A stretch of 64,000 bases of DNA from Periplaneta americana (GCF_040183065.1 NC_091131.1:13654800-13718799); one strand, 5' to 3'. Positions 22,981-36,505 are shown, counted from the stretch's first letter. Notes: generated by a model not told the origin, from the sequence alone. Numbers and translations: made by a program.

Positions 22981-23813
22981 CCCTTAGAAAGTAACGGTAA
23001 GTATTATTTTACAATAAAACAAATTTCAATGTGAACGGAGGGTTCCATTGTGTATTCATTTACTGTATTGCTATTTAAAATGCGGCTAATTAATTATTAA
23101 TTGTGTCTTGCAAAGGATCAACCGAAAATTCGACAATTGATGTCATAAAATGTGCATCGAGGTGAATTCTTCATTCTTGTGCTGTTCATTTTATTTTGTT
23201 TTGTTTCGTTTTATGGACATATAGCTTTGTTTCCTTTGTTTTGTTTACCTATAGATTTGTCTCTAAGGACAATGAAAACGATACAATAAATATTAAATGT
23301 GACAATCAATAGTTCTCACAAAATACTGTAAAGTGCTGTAAGCTCTCTTTTACTTCAGAATCAATTACTTTATTACTTGTGTAGGCGAGCCACGGTAATG
23401 TATACTTAACCTAATTTGTACGACTGTTTATTCGTTTTTTTTTTTGTCCACGGAACATAACCGTATTTTAAGGAATGCTATAAAAGACGAGTAATTTTTT
23501 CCTGGACCATATATGAAGAGTAAGTAGAATAAAATTAGTATTTTACCGTCGATCTCAATGGAACTGTTCAGTTTCATTTTCTAGGTTATTCGAATAATTT
23601 TATTGTAAAAAGTGTCACGAAATGAAGTTCTAATCATTTACTCAAATTTCTTTCCAGTGTTCCTTAAACAATATTTAGCCTATATACCTTGCTAAATTGC
23701 ATTTGTTTTTGTTTGCGTAAACAATGATGCACAATAGGGCCAACACAAAAGATTATATTTGTACACAGTCCACGCTATATTGACATTGGTTTGGAGTAAT
23801 TTATTATAGAATG
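22981..23813. other. Intergenic AT-rich DNA
   Basis: No coding frame, repeat array or recognisable element in about 830 bp, apart from short T runs. Confidence 0.4.
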
Positions 23814-23828
23814 TATTCAAGATTAATT

Positions 23829-24665
23829 GTCCCGCGCCGTAGCGTAGTGGTCTAAGGCAACCTGCCTAAGACTTGCATTACGGAATGCGCGCTGGTTAGA
23901 ATCCTCATGTGGGAAGAAATTTTCTCATGAAATTTCGACCAGTGTATTAGTAGTAGTATTTATTTAGTAGTAGTATTATTTAGTAGTATTTATTTAACCT
24001 GGTAGAGATAAGGCCATTAGGCCTTCTCTTCCCCTCTACCAGGGGATTACAACTATAATATGAAGAATAAAATTACAATTAATATTAAATTTGCAATTAA
24101 AATTACAATAAAAATTAAAGTACAACAAGATTACCTGATTAATGAAAGCTAGACAATTTATCACAGAAGTTAAGAACAAAGAATATTTTTGTATTTACTG
24201 AATTACAAATTAAACCTACAATAACAAAATTCTATAGTGATGAAATTACCATATATTGAGATATTTTGTGATAGATTAAGAGAACTATTTACAATAAACC
24301 ATGTCTGAACGAATCTCAATTACTGACCAAGTGCCTAGTATCTTTGCGTTTGAATTCAATTTTATTTTGACAGTCCCTGATGCTAGCAGGTAACGAATTC
24401 CAGAGTCTTGGCAGGGCTATTGTGAAAGAGGTATGGGACAGTGTATGTGACCGGTGCCCACCCAGCATCGTGATGCACTTGGGGTGCTACGATAGGTAGT
24501 GAAATCCGATTGCGAAAGCCAGCTATAACGACTGGGGGATCATCCTGCTAACCACACGATACCTCCATTCTGGTTGTATGATCGTCCATCTCTGCTTCGG
24601 CATGTGGGCGTGAGGCCAGCAGCCGGCTGGTCGGTCTAGGTCCTTCATGGGCTGTAGCGCCACGG

Positions 24666-24712
<47 letters not shown>
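23829..24712 (+). mobile_element. tRNA-derived SINE, split by a LINE
   Basis: The head has Pol III box A (TAGCGTAGTGG, about 23840) and box B (CTGGTTAGAATCC, about 23891). The body resumes at 24447 (GTGACCGGTGCCCACCCAGC) and ends in (TTA)n at 24665-24712. A duplication TATTCAAGATTAATT (23814-23828), with one mismatch at 24713-24727, bounds the whole. The middle (23948-24439) is a LINE insertion. Confidence 0.85.
23948..24439 (-). mobile_element. LINE-D 3' fragment inserted in the SINE
   Basis: Flanked by AGTGTAT on both sides (23941-23947 and 24440-24446). The minus strand encodes the RT C-terminal tail (FTIALPRLWNSLPASIRDC) and a 3' UTR with the AAGGCC/GGCCTT hairpin near 24010-24030. Its 3' UTR is nearly identical to the copy at 35480-35850. 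Confidence 0.88.
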
Positions 24713-24718
<6 letters not shown>

Positions 24719-24727
24719 AGACTAATT

Positions 24728-25046
24728 TAGAAACTTGTTAAACGAAATTTATCCTTGTACCAAAAACGGATGCTCCCTGGAGAAAATTATATAGTATTTT
24801 AATTTTTTCGATACAATAGGAATTAAATACACATTAAAGAAATTAGCACTGCACCAAAATCCATGTTCCTAGGACCAAAATTATCTACTTTAATTATTTA
24901 AATATGATTTCAATTAAAAAAACATGTTAAACGATGTACCTATTCTTATTAAAAAAACCCACGCTTCCTGAACTAAATAATCGTACTTTAATTATACAGA
25001 CTGTAAGGTGGTATAAGTGCCGTCTTTTTCACAGTCTTCGGGGACT
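24728..25046. other. Intergenic AT-rich DNA
   Basis: Nothing recognised. Confidence 0.3.
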
Positions 25047-25054
25047 GTCTACAC

Positions 25055-25236
25055 CAGCGGTCGTCAGCACAGAGCACACTGGGGCTAGCCTTTCTTAACC
25101 GCGGAAAACGCAGTGCACAATAGTGCTCTCGTAGCTGCTAGCGGGTATGCTCTCTATCTCTCCCTGTTGCACGACAGTGCACACGGGACGGCACCGCGTA
25201 CTCATTGCACATTTCAGCGAGTGCTGACGATCACTG
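25055..25236. mobile_element. hAT-type MITE, 182 bp
   Basis: Ends are CAGCGGTCGTCAGCAC and, reverse-complemented on the right, CAGTGATCGTCAGCAC (14 of 16). The flanks GTCTACAC (25047-25054) and GTCGACAG (25237-25244) match at 6 of 8 positions, as expected for an aged 8-bp duplication. It is much more GC-rich than its surroundings and non-coding. Confidence 0.65.
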
Positions 25237-25244
25237 GTCGACAG

Positions 25245-25605
25245 GATCAAAAAATGTTTATACAAGTTAGGGACAAAACTTTATAGTTTTCCCAGAAAAA
25301 AATTCTTTCCTTATTTTCTTTTCGTTATACTTCTTACATCGTTAGTAAAATTACGAAAACAATTTCATCAGTAGATATATCTAGCAAAGAGTTGATATTG
25401 GTTTAAGTAAATATTTGTGTCTTCTATTACGTTTACGTGAAATTAAATAAAAATTCATGCTTAAATTTGTTAATATTCTGGCGCGAGAGTCGTGGCAAGA
25501 TTTTTAGTAGGATTCATGCAGCTGAGAGTACTCTGCACAGACGTACAGATCTGCTGAGTTCAAGCTCCCTTCCATAGGTCTCCTGCCGAGCGAATAGCAG
25601 TTCAG
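25245..25605. other. Intergenic DNA
   Basis: AT-rich with no recognised feature. Confidence 0.3.
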
Positions 25606-25607
25606 TA

Positions 25608-26300
25608 CAGGGTATTCGATAAACAACTTACAATGTCATTCACAATTCAGGAATATCGTATGTCATTAATTTATGGAGAAAGTTGTCGTAATTCAAATGC
25701 GGCAAGGAGGATGTACCGTCAACGTTTTCCGCAAAGGAGGTTACCTAATCGGCGAACTTTTGTAGCAGTTTCTCAATGATTATTAGAAACTGGGAGTCAC
25801 TTACCTCGTTTCGAAAATCACACAACCAGAAATTTGTTTAAAAATGATACTGTTTTACGGAAGCGGGAGAGATTAACATTTTGCATTAGAAAAAAAGTTC
25901 GTGTGATTTTTGTGTAGTAAACCATTATTGTTTATTTTTTGACGTAAAATAAAAAATGGACCAATATTATTAAATAAAATGGAAATTTATCATAATCTTC
26001 TATTAATGGGATTGAAAGTTTGTATTTTCTGCTCGTTTTATGTAAACAACAGTTGGCCTGGTCCGTCCCTGCATCGAAACAGAGCATCTGTTTTGTACCG
26101 GTATCTCTGTACCCGCTTAAGCTGTGCTGTGTACTTGTAAACCCCCTCCTCCTCATTCAACAACGTTGTCAAACGTTTAATATTGTAAACTTTAATAATT
26201 ACTTAAATACTGCAATTAGAAAAAAATTGTGACGACATTAGTTCTTCGTTATAACATGAATAATCATCAGTTACAGTAATGACACACTCCCCACACCCTG
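25608..26300 (+). mobile_element. mariner-like element, N-terminal HTH remnant only
   Basis: TA lies on both sides (25606-25607 and 26301-26302), with ends CAGGGTATTC and CAGGGTGTGG. From ATG 25633 it encodes the helix-turn-helix domain seen in many insect mariner-like transposases (DUF4817-type: NSNAARRMYRQRFPQRRLP, NRRTFVAV), with TGA at about 25779 interrupting the frame before LLETGSHLPRF. The catalytic region is absent. Confidence 0.75.
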
Positions 26301-26519
26301 TATAATTACTTCATAATTTAATCTGCTTTTCTGAACAAGAGCTTTAGCGCATGCTTAGCTAGAGAAGCTTTGGTCGTTGTTGGTACTCATTCTGCTTGCA
26401 AGCTTTTTCGTAACTTAAAAATGACATCGTAGGTCTATTTTATTTTATCCACTTTGATTATGTAATATGGACTTTACATCACTAATAAAAATGTTTTAAA
26501 CACATTCATTACGCAACTA

Positions 26520-27635
26520 CAGGGACATCATTTTATTTTTACTTCAATTTTTATTGTACCTGAGTTTTTTAATGTACTTCACTCCCACCCCCTCTACTAG
26601 TAAACTTCCAACCGTTCTCCACACAGAACCGAGGCCGCGTATGCAGTACTGAGTTAGTGAGTATAGTACATTCCTGAAATATGTTCGCGTTTTCCAGTGA
26701 CGAAAGAGCTTTCAATATTGAATCACATTTTCGCACAGGTACTGTCGTCCGTTTGCCTACGTCGCATCCCGGTTTCCCCCACCTGCTTCTGTTCGCCCCT
26801 CTGTAAAGTCTAGTAGCTGGACTTTCTTAGCTCTTTTCTGAAAACATTAATTTCTGTAAGGAATTGGACGTCTATGTAATATTATACAACTGTTTAAAAT
26901 AACTTAAATAAAAGGGCCTCGTTAAGTAATTAACTGCCACGTGATTTCCCCCCCCTTTCTACGACCCTGCGACAAAACCACTTGGACGGACAGCAGATAG
27001 CATTTCTGAGTAATTTTATCTTTTCGGATAGGGCAAAAGTGAAGATTAAATTTAGAGTACGTAAGGTACTCTTTTATAGAGTAGGTATAGAATTATTTCA
27101 ACATGAGTTACTTGTACGAAGGACGAAACTCGTAATTGGAATTAGATGCAATAGTCTATAGTGCGATAATATGCACAAAAGAACTGAAGCTTGTATCGAA
27201 ATGAATGGCCACCATTTTCAAAAATGCGTTTAAATATCCATATTATGATTATTTTTCAATTTAACTTCATTCTCTATATTGTATGCTAATGTGCTGTAAC
27301 AGTACAATATACACAGCATAATTAATATGTCCGAATGGATAGCTCAATTCGTGAGTAAAAACACTAAGTGCTAATACAGTACTGTATTTTTAATAAACAA
27401 AAACCTAATGAAAATTATCAAACTCAAATTCGCGATATTTCCCACTTTACGTAAATGGATGAACTACTTTTCTTCCCTCCTATACCTAGTAAAGTGATTT
27501 GTATTTTACGCCATTATCATCGAACTCCAGTCTTGCAAGGGGATAGCAAACGGTGTTTCCGGTTCTAGACCTTTAATCCAAAGATATAGCCAGGTTGATA
27601 TTAAAAATGTTAGTAAAAATAAAATGATGTCCCTG
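26520..27635 (+). mobile_element. TA-flanked mariner-like deletion derivative, copy 1
   Basis: TA lies at 26518-26519 and 27636-27637. Inverted ends are CAGGGACATCATTTTATTTT on both sides. Traces of transposase remain: an N-terminal piece at about 26680-26800 (FSSDERAFNIESHFRTGT) and a C-terminal end at about 27177-27231 (RTEACIEMNGHHFQKC). Everything between is gone. A second copy lies at 40370-41483 in the opposite orientation. Confidence 0.82.
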
Positions 27636-27816
27636 TAGTCCGGTAATGATTAGAACTAGGCCAAATATATCGATGCTTGCAATGTGTGCTCGTAACTAGC
27701 ATAGCTTTTCTGGTAGGAATGGTGGGAGACGCCTGGAACTGTAAACAATAGAGATAAGGGGTGTGTAAGGAGCTAACTACAGTACGCATATTAACCAGTG
27801 ATGTGAAACAAATGTA

Positions 27817-28931
27817 CAGAGTGATTTATATAGAACTGACACATTTCTTTCATTAATTGTTTCAAAACGAATTGTGCTAGCGACAACTTATTATACCTAA
27901 AATGTAGAGGAATTTTGGGAGATTATTTACCTCTGTAGCAAATGTTGAAAATGTCCTCCATCCTGCATAAGGCACAACTCAACACGTCGTTCCATGTTAC
28001 TGGCCACTCGTTGGAGGACTCTGTTGTTAGCTTGAATCTCCTGTGTGATGTTGTGCTTCAGATCGTCCAATGTCTGGCGTAAACCCTGTCTTTTAAGTAA
28101 CCCCATAGAAAGAAGTCCGGCGTTGTCAAATCCGGAGATCTCGGTGGCCACAGCTACTCAAAGGGCATACGAGAGAGAATTTGGTGTTCGAAATCCTCCC
28201 AAAAGAAACACAATACTGGGACTGGTAAACAAATTGGAAACAACTGGATCTCTGGTGAGTGAAAAGGGCAAGCATCGTTCATCTAGGCTTCCCACGGTTG
28301 TTGTTGACGTAAGAGCACGACTGGAGCAGTCACCCAAAAAATCATTAAGACGTTTGTCGCAGGAGACAGGGTACACCTACTCAATGTGTCAGAGAGCCTA
28401 TAGCCATATAGGGTTACGGTTGTTCATCAGCTACAGGAACCAGATAAGGATAAAAGATTGAATTATTGACGTTGGTTTCAGACGTTCATTGTGCAAAATC
28501 CTGCCATATTGTCCATCACATGGTTCACAGATGAAGCATGGTTCCATTTATCCGGTTATGTGACGACCGAATAATTTCCAGGAACCTGTGGCCACCGATA
28601 TCTCCGGATTTGACAACGCCGGACTTCTTTCTATGGGGTTACTTAAAATACAGGGTTTACGCCACACGTCCCCAGACATTGGACGATCTGAAGCACATCA
28701 TCACACAGGAGATTAAAGCTAACAACAGAGTCCTCCAACGAGTGGCCAGTAACATGGAACGACGTGTTGAGTTGTGCCTTATGCAGGATGGAGGACATTT
28801 CAACATTTGCTATAGAGGTAAACAATCTCCCAAAATTCCTCTACATTTTAGGTATAATAAGTTGTCGCTAGCACAATTCGTTTTGAAACAATTAATGAAA
28901 GAAATGTGTCAGTTCTATGTAAATCACTCTG
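27817..28931 (+). mobile_element. mariner-like element with inverted duplication of its C-terminal half
   Basis: TA lies at 27815-27816 and 28932-28933. The left arm, 27817-28140, is an inverted copy of the right arm, about 28590-28931. Both encode the transposase C-terminus (RVLQRVASNMERRVELCLMQ). The central part, 28150-28560, reads plus-strand N-terminal HTH (QRAYEREFGVRNPPKRN, SLRRLSQETGYTYSMCQRA) up to the first catalytic aspartate block (TWFTDEAWFHLSGYV). It then jumps to RIISRNLWPP near the third block, so the middle is deleted. Confidence 0.85.
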
Positions 28932-29000
28932 TATAATATACAACAAGTAAATTTAGTTTACATTATAATAATTGTTAGTTCTGTGTAACTGAAAACAGAC

Positions 29001-29330
29001 TGTCGGGTAGCTCAGTTGGTAGAGCAGCTGGCTACGGACTGGAAAGTCCGGGATTCGATCCTTGGTGATGACAGGTTTTTCTCGTTGCCAAACTTGCAGA
29101 ATGGCCCGAGGTTTACTTAGCCTCCTAACAAATTGAGTACCGGGTCTTTCCCGTGGGTAAAGATGGTCGGAGCGTGATGCCGACCACACTACCTCATTCT
29201 GGTGCCGAGGTCAAAAAAGCAAGGAGCTGTACGTGAACTTTGCTCCAAATCACATGATGTGATGGAAGCGAACTTGAGATATTGTAGATCACGTTCAAAA
29301 CTAGATGGTGTTTTGTGAGACTAGCAAATA
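29001..29330 (+). mobile_element. tRNA-derived SINE (second family)
   Basis: The head has box A (TAGCTCAGTTGG at 29008) and box B (GGGATTCGATCC at 29049). The acceptor stem is poor, and the head is followed by a body (GAATGGCCCGAGG, CCGGGTCTTTCCCGTGG, TGCCGACCACACTACC) rather than ending at a tRNA 3' end. The right boundary is approximate and no duplication was found. Confidence 0.75.
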
Positions 29331-29651
29331 ATAATTTCTTATTTTAACGATTGTGGCAAAGCCGGGATTTTTCTACAAAATGGTTTTCATTGTATGCTGT
29401 GACAAACTCAGGAGCTTTTCTATCAGTTTTCTTTTTTAACCCTCAATTTGGTAAAGCTTTATTTCTCACATTAGTTCATTAAACCTTGTCGGACCGTAAA
29501 GAAAACAACTATCGCAATGTCCATATTTTATGCGTTGTACAATATTATAATATTGTGCAATTTTAATTCTCCTACCAATTTTTTTCTATTCTATTAAAAT
29601 TATAGCATACAGCCTATTAATCTGTTGTATCCTATAGGATACTTCGGGAAT
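29331..29651. other. Intergenic DNA
   Basis: AT-rich, with nothing recognised. Confidence 0.3.
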
Positions 29652-29655
29652 TTAA

Positions 29656-29981
29656 GGGGATGCGCTACTGAAAAATGACCGTTTTTGAAGAAATGTCATG
29701 TTTTTTTTTATTTTACTCTTCACATGCTAAATTCCAATGCTCCATTACCACAACCTGTGTTTCAGCTATGATATGCACTATAAAAAAACATAGAAAACTC
29801 CTGTTTTAGTTTCCAAAATAAACGTATTATTTTCAAATTTTATTTTTAAAAGAGTTATTTCTTGACTTAGATCATTGAAATTTTCTTGATTAATTCATAA
29901 TCATGATCATAATATGCTGTTAAAATTTCAATACATTATCTCTTAAAATGTAGAAATTAGAAAATTCAGTAGCGCATCCCC
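29656..29981. mobile_element. TTAA-flanked MITE (piggyBac-like), 326 bp
   Basis: TTAA lies at 29652-29655 and 29982-29985, with inverted ends GGGGATGCGCTACTGAA. A TTAA target is the piggyBac signature. There is no coding capacity. A related right end (CAGTAGCGCATCGCCTTAA) lies at 55866-55884. Confidence 0.8.
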
Positions 29982-30091
29982 TTAAGGGAGGAAGTTCTAG
30001 AAGTCGCAGGGTATTGAGCATTTGAAAATTGTGTTTTCTAAACTATTAATGTCTTGGTCACATCTACATCTAATGAATAACAAATTTACAT

Positions 30092-30447
30092 CCATGCCGA
30101 ACATATAACTAATGCTAACCACACATACAATAACATAAATACAGACATGGAAATCCTACACACACAACCCAAAAACCAAAAACTCAACACACTAGAACAA
30201 TATGAAATATACAGACATACTAAAACACACCCCAATCAAATTCTCAACACACAGATCAATTTTAGAACACACACACTATTTGACATAACTCTTCATCACA
30301 CGAACGCACCCACAAAACAGGCAGCGAAGTTGAGATAGCGCCGAGATCTAGTAGGCTCTGAGGAAGGTGTCGAATAGCACCGAAACAGTTGTAAGCCGCA
30401 TATGCTTACATAATTAACACGAATAAGATCGCCATTTAATCAATTAT
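30092..30447 (+). mobile_element. Penelope-like element 3' end
   Basis: TAACAAATTTACAT is duplicated exactly (30078-30091 and 30448-30461). An open frame to 30336 ends with LNTLEQYEIYRHTKTHPNQI followed by LNTQINFRTHTLFD, the usual C-terminus of Penelope-like GIY-YIG/RT proteins. Downstream, CTGAGGA + GGTG ... CACC + GAAAC (30357-30387) matches the hammerhead core layout known in Penelope-like retroelements. It is strongly 5'-truncated. Confidence 0.82.
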
Positions 30448-30564
30448 TAACAAATTTACATACAGGTTGCTTGAAAAAAAACTTTGTGGAGAGCTTATGG
30501 CAGAGCTGTCTTCAGTATTACAGTATTGCTTTAATAATTTTCGTTTGCGATGCTTAATTTACAA

Positions 30565-30862
30565 TGAATTCTTCACCTGACATAATTAGAACATTAAATC
30601 CAGACGTTTGAGATGGGCAGGGCATGTAGCACGTATGGGCGACTCCAGAAATGCATATAGAGTGTTAGTTGGGAGGCCAGAGGGAAAAGACCTTTGGGGA
30701 GGCCGAGACGTAGATGGGAAGACAATATTAAAATGGATCTGAGGGAGATGGGATATGATGGTGGAGACTGGTTTAATCTTGCTCAATAAAGGGACCAATG
30801 GCGAGCTTATGTGAGGGCGGCAGTGAACCTCCGTGTTCCTTAAAAGCCAGTAAGTAATTTAC
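30565..30862 (+). mobile_element. LINE-C 3' fragment
   Basis: It encodes, with frameshifts, the LINE-C C-terminus ([37 protein letters not shown]) and ends CCTTAAAAGCCAGTAAGTAA, as in other copies. Confidence 0.85.
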
Positions 30863-31596
30863 AATAAAAATTTCTCTAACAGATTTCTCTAATAACGTAT
30901 TTAATGTGGCAGGACGTGATATTTCTGACATTATTTATTGATCTTTACGTAGCCGTAGAATAGAATACAAACACGGATCGACTACAAAATTGTCCGTGCT
31001 GCTGCCGTACTAGAGAATGTACAGCTCTGAGTCAGGTTCTGCCGTATGACGTCACGCATACCTATGCGCGTCTTAAGTAAGCTGATTTCTTCTTCAGTGG
31101 ATACGTGTCCTAGCTCTAGTAATGATCATCAAAACGTTTGTCATCTGCTTCCAGTAGGAATCTGTGAAAGTCTTTTTTGAAGAGATACTAGATGGTTATT
31201 AATTTTTGTATGTACAATTTGAACACTTATATATCACTGAATAAATAGCTAACTTCTTTGCCGTGTTAATTGCTTGATTAGTCTTTGGACAATGAAGAAC
31301 AAGACTTCGAAACTAGTCAAGCAGATATGTTAACACGGAAAAGAAGTTTGATATTTATTCAGAGATATTTTCTTAGCCTGATAGCCTTAAACTTTTCGGT
31401 TCTTACGCGGGATTTCGTTGGTGCTAAACATTCAATTGCTGAGTTTGCAGCATTTTCAATATCTGAATCCTCGTTTGAACTCATTTTAACAATGTCTGTT
31501 TATTTCTCTTAATACTGATGTTCTTCTGTTATAAATAAAAGCTATCGTGTTCAAAACTGGTAAACCAAACTAATCTCCTCTTGCAGGAAGAAGAAA
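30863..31596. other. Intergenic DNA
   Basis: A 75-codon frame at 31285-31512 has no recognisable domain. Nothing else is seen. Confidence 0.3.
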
Positions 31597-31600
31597 ATAA

Positions 31601-31640
<40 letters not shown>

Positions 31641-32145
31641 GGATTTATAAAACAGTTATATTACCGGTTGTTTTTTATGGTTGTGAAACTTGGACTCGCA
31701 CTTTGAGAGAGGAACATAGGTTAAGGGTGTTTGAGAATAAGGTGCTTAGGAAAATATTTGGGGCTAAGAGGGATGAAGTTACAGGGGAATGGAGAAAGTT
31801 ACACAACACAGAACTGCACGCATTGTATTCTTCTCCTGACATAATTAGGAACATTAAATCCAGACGTTTGAGATGGGCAGGGCATGTAGCACTTATGGGC
31901 GAATCCATAAATGCATATAGAGTGTTAGTTGGGAGGCCGGAGGGAAAAAGACCTTTGGGAAGGCCGAGACGTAGATGGGAGGATAATATTAAAATGGATT
32001 TGAGGGAGGTGGGATATGATGATAGAGAATGGATTAATCTTGCTCAGGATAGGGACCAATGGCGGGCTTATGTGAGGGCGGCAATGAACCTCCGGGTTCC
32101 TTAAAAGCCAGTAAGTAAGTGAGTATGTAAGTAAGTAAGTAAGTA
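31597..32145 (+). mobile_element. LINE-C 3' fragment preceded by (AAT)n
   Basis: An (AAT)n run at 31597-31639 leads into an open frame, 31703-32104, with [40 protein letters not shown] and [20 protein letters not shown]. It ends with the (TAAG)n tail at 32111-32145. It is the best-preserved LINE-C C-terminus in the window and lies about 330 bp before the IR gene 2 start. Confidence 0.9.
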
Positions 32146-32397
32146 ATAAAAAATCGCCTCTCCACAAAAGACTTGTTCAAAACTAATAAAAGTAATGCAA
32201 TTAATTTGATTTAAAACACATTTTTTATCGAAGTGGACAAAACGTTGCACGATATACTTATCGTAGCTTCATATTACAATACTCGACTGGTTATCAGACT
32301 CGGCCTGCGGTCTCGTTTGACAACTTTCCAATCTCGTATTGTTACATGAAATTTACGATACTCATTTCCTAAATAACTTATACTGCTTTGTATGGCA

Positions 32398-32445
<48 letters not shown>

Positions 32446-32461
32446 CATCATTATTATTATT
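32398..32461. repeat. (ATT)n microsatellite in presumed promoter/5' UTR of IR gene 2
   Basis: About 20 ATT units, with two ATC variants, end 9 bp before the ATG at 32471. The sequence TATTATTGCAG just before the ATG could also be a splice acceptor for an upstream non-coding exon. Confidence 0.9.
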
Positions 32462-32470
32462 GCAGAAAAC

Positions 32471-32618
32471 ATGAGATTAGCACATGCAATACTGGTTTTG
32501 TCTTCTTTACACTGGACGTACAGCTTATCTTTCCATGGCAATGCAATGTCTCTGGTAGATTCATTTTTATCGAAGCACAAGATCTCGTCGGTGGTGATGT
32601 TCCTGTGCCAGCAACGAG
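32471..32618 (+). CDS. IR gene 2 exon 1: start and signal peptide
   Basis: ATG at 32471 opens 49 codons plus one base, with donor GTAAAC. Residues 4-18 are hydrophobic (AHAILVLSSLHWTYS), a likely signal peptide. The next residues include DSFLSKHKISSVVMFLCQQ, which resembles the start of an IR extracellular domain. This start is chosen because it gives the signal peptide and joins exon 2 in phase. Confidence 0.82.
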
Positions 32619-32661
32619 GTAAACTCTTTTAAGATAGTCTTACTATTACTATTATTATAAC

Positions 32662-34857
<2,196 letters not shown>

Positions 34858-34865
34858 ATTATAAC

Positions 34866-35394
34866 TATTACTATATAAATATTGTCTACCAAATGTGAAG
34901 ACTTCAGTAATTGCCGTTACAGAATTATTTTTACAAAATGTTTCATAGATATATTGACATTATTTTTGCGTTGCAATACACAGGTCTAAAAAACTTTCTG
35001 ACATATTATGTGAATAGAATATAAATTCTTTAAATTCATTTAATCCCATAAAAGAATTTAAAAAAGCAAATTGATTTTTTTTTAATTTCTAAAGAATTCC
35101 ACATGCCCAGGATTTGTAGAATTTTTTGTAACTCATTGTCACTGTGAAATGTACACTGAGTGCAGTCTAGGACAATTGCAATTATTATAGATATTTGTAC
35201 AATTATTGCTATGAATTTTTAAATTATAGTTGTTTATCCTTTGTAGGGAGGCCTGTTTTATTTAAAGAAAAGGGAATGAAAGTTGTTTTATCTATGTTGA
35301 GTGCTAGCAGATTAAAATCTAACCATTTTTAATTAAATTTAAGCCAATATTAGCCCTTTTAAAAACTTGTTCCCAGCAGCAACCAATAAATTAG
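34866..35394. other. Intron 1 of IR gene 2, unassigned part
   Basis: AT-rich with no coding frame or recognised element. Confidence 0.35.
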
Positions 35395-35476
35395 ATTAGA
35401 TTAGATTAGATTAGATTAGATTAGATTAGATTAGATTAGATTAGATTAGATTAGATTAGATTAGATTAGATTAGAT
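35391..35476. repeat. (ATTAG)n pentanucleotide repeat
   Basis: About 17 units, directly adjoining the 3' end of the minus-strand LINE-D copy. It is probably that LINE's tail. Confidence 0.95.
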
Positions 35477-36375
35477 TTATTTATTTAACCTGGTAGAGAT
35501 AAGGCCGTCAGGCCTTCTCTGCCCCTCTACCAGGGGATTACAACTATAACATGAACAATAAGATTACAATTAATATTAAATTTACAATTACAATTACAAT
35601 AAAAATTAAAGTACGACAAGAATACCTGATTAATGAAAGCTAGACATTTTATCACAGCAGTTAAGAACAAAGAATATTTTTGTATTTACTAAATTACAAA
35701 TTAAACCTACAATAACAAAATTCTATAGTGATGAAATTACCGGATATTGAGATATTTTGTGGTAGATTAAAAGAACTATTTACAAGAAACCATGTCTGAA
35801 CGAGTCTCAATTACTGACCAAGTGCCTAGTAAGTTTGCGTTTGAATTGAATTTTATTTCGACAATGTGACAACGGTATCATCTGCAAAGGAATAAATATT
35901 ACCTTTAGTAATATTAGCATCTAAGAATAACAAATCATTTATATAAATGCTGAACAACACAGGACCCAATACGGTTCCCTGAGGGACGCCGATATTGACA
36001 GTTTCTTTTTCATTTAACGCATTATTTACTTTCGTATGTTGGTATGTACCGCATAAATAAGATCGAAACAGGTCCAAGGCAATACCTCTAATTCTAATGT
36101 TTTCCAACTTTTTAAAAGAATTTCATGACTAACGGTATCGAAAGCTTTCTTCAGATCAAAAAATACACCTAAACATTTCTTTCCTTCATCTAAAGCTTTA
36201 GTTATGTCAGATGTGACTGCTAGTATAGCATCTTCAGTATTCACATTATTTATAAAACCAAATTTAAATTATGATAATGTCATATATTCTTGCAAATAAT
36301 TGTCAAGGCGCTTTTTAATGCATTTCTCAAAAATTTTGGCCAAGGCATAGAATATGGGCATAGAACCATACAATT
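35477..36375 (-). mobile_element. LINE-D copy with RT catalytic fragment
   Basis: Minus strand: RT blocks KIFEKCIKKRLDNYLQEY (about 36300), NTEDAILAVTSDITKAL, VFFDLKKAFDTVSHEILL (36120-36180), then NIGVPQGTVLGPVLFSIYIND and SFADDTVVTLS (35853-36000), which holds the catalytic DD. Downstream the coding part is deleted and joins the 3' UTR with the AAGGCC/GGCCTT hairpin (about 35505-35522). A frameshift lies near 36100. It sits about 130 bp upstream of IR gene 2 exon 2. The 5' end is approximate. Confidence 0.88.
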
Positions 36376-36505
36376 TGATACATGTACCGTGAGTGCATTC
36401 AACCTACTGAAGAGGTGTGATGTACCAGTCCCTTTGGACATGATCTGACAGTAGTGGAAATTATCGTAAAACACTAATTAATATTTACAAATCAGCTCTG
36501 TTTAG

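Noticed and set aside
27927..28151. Minus-strand gene next to a plus-strand one
   Set aside because: It is the inverted copy of the mariner-like C-terminus within one element.
29001..29075. Possible tRNA gene
   Set aside because: Poor acceptor and anticodon pairing and a long attached body; it is a SINE head.
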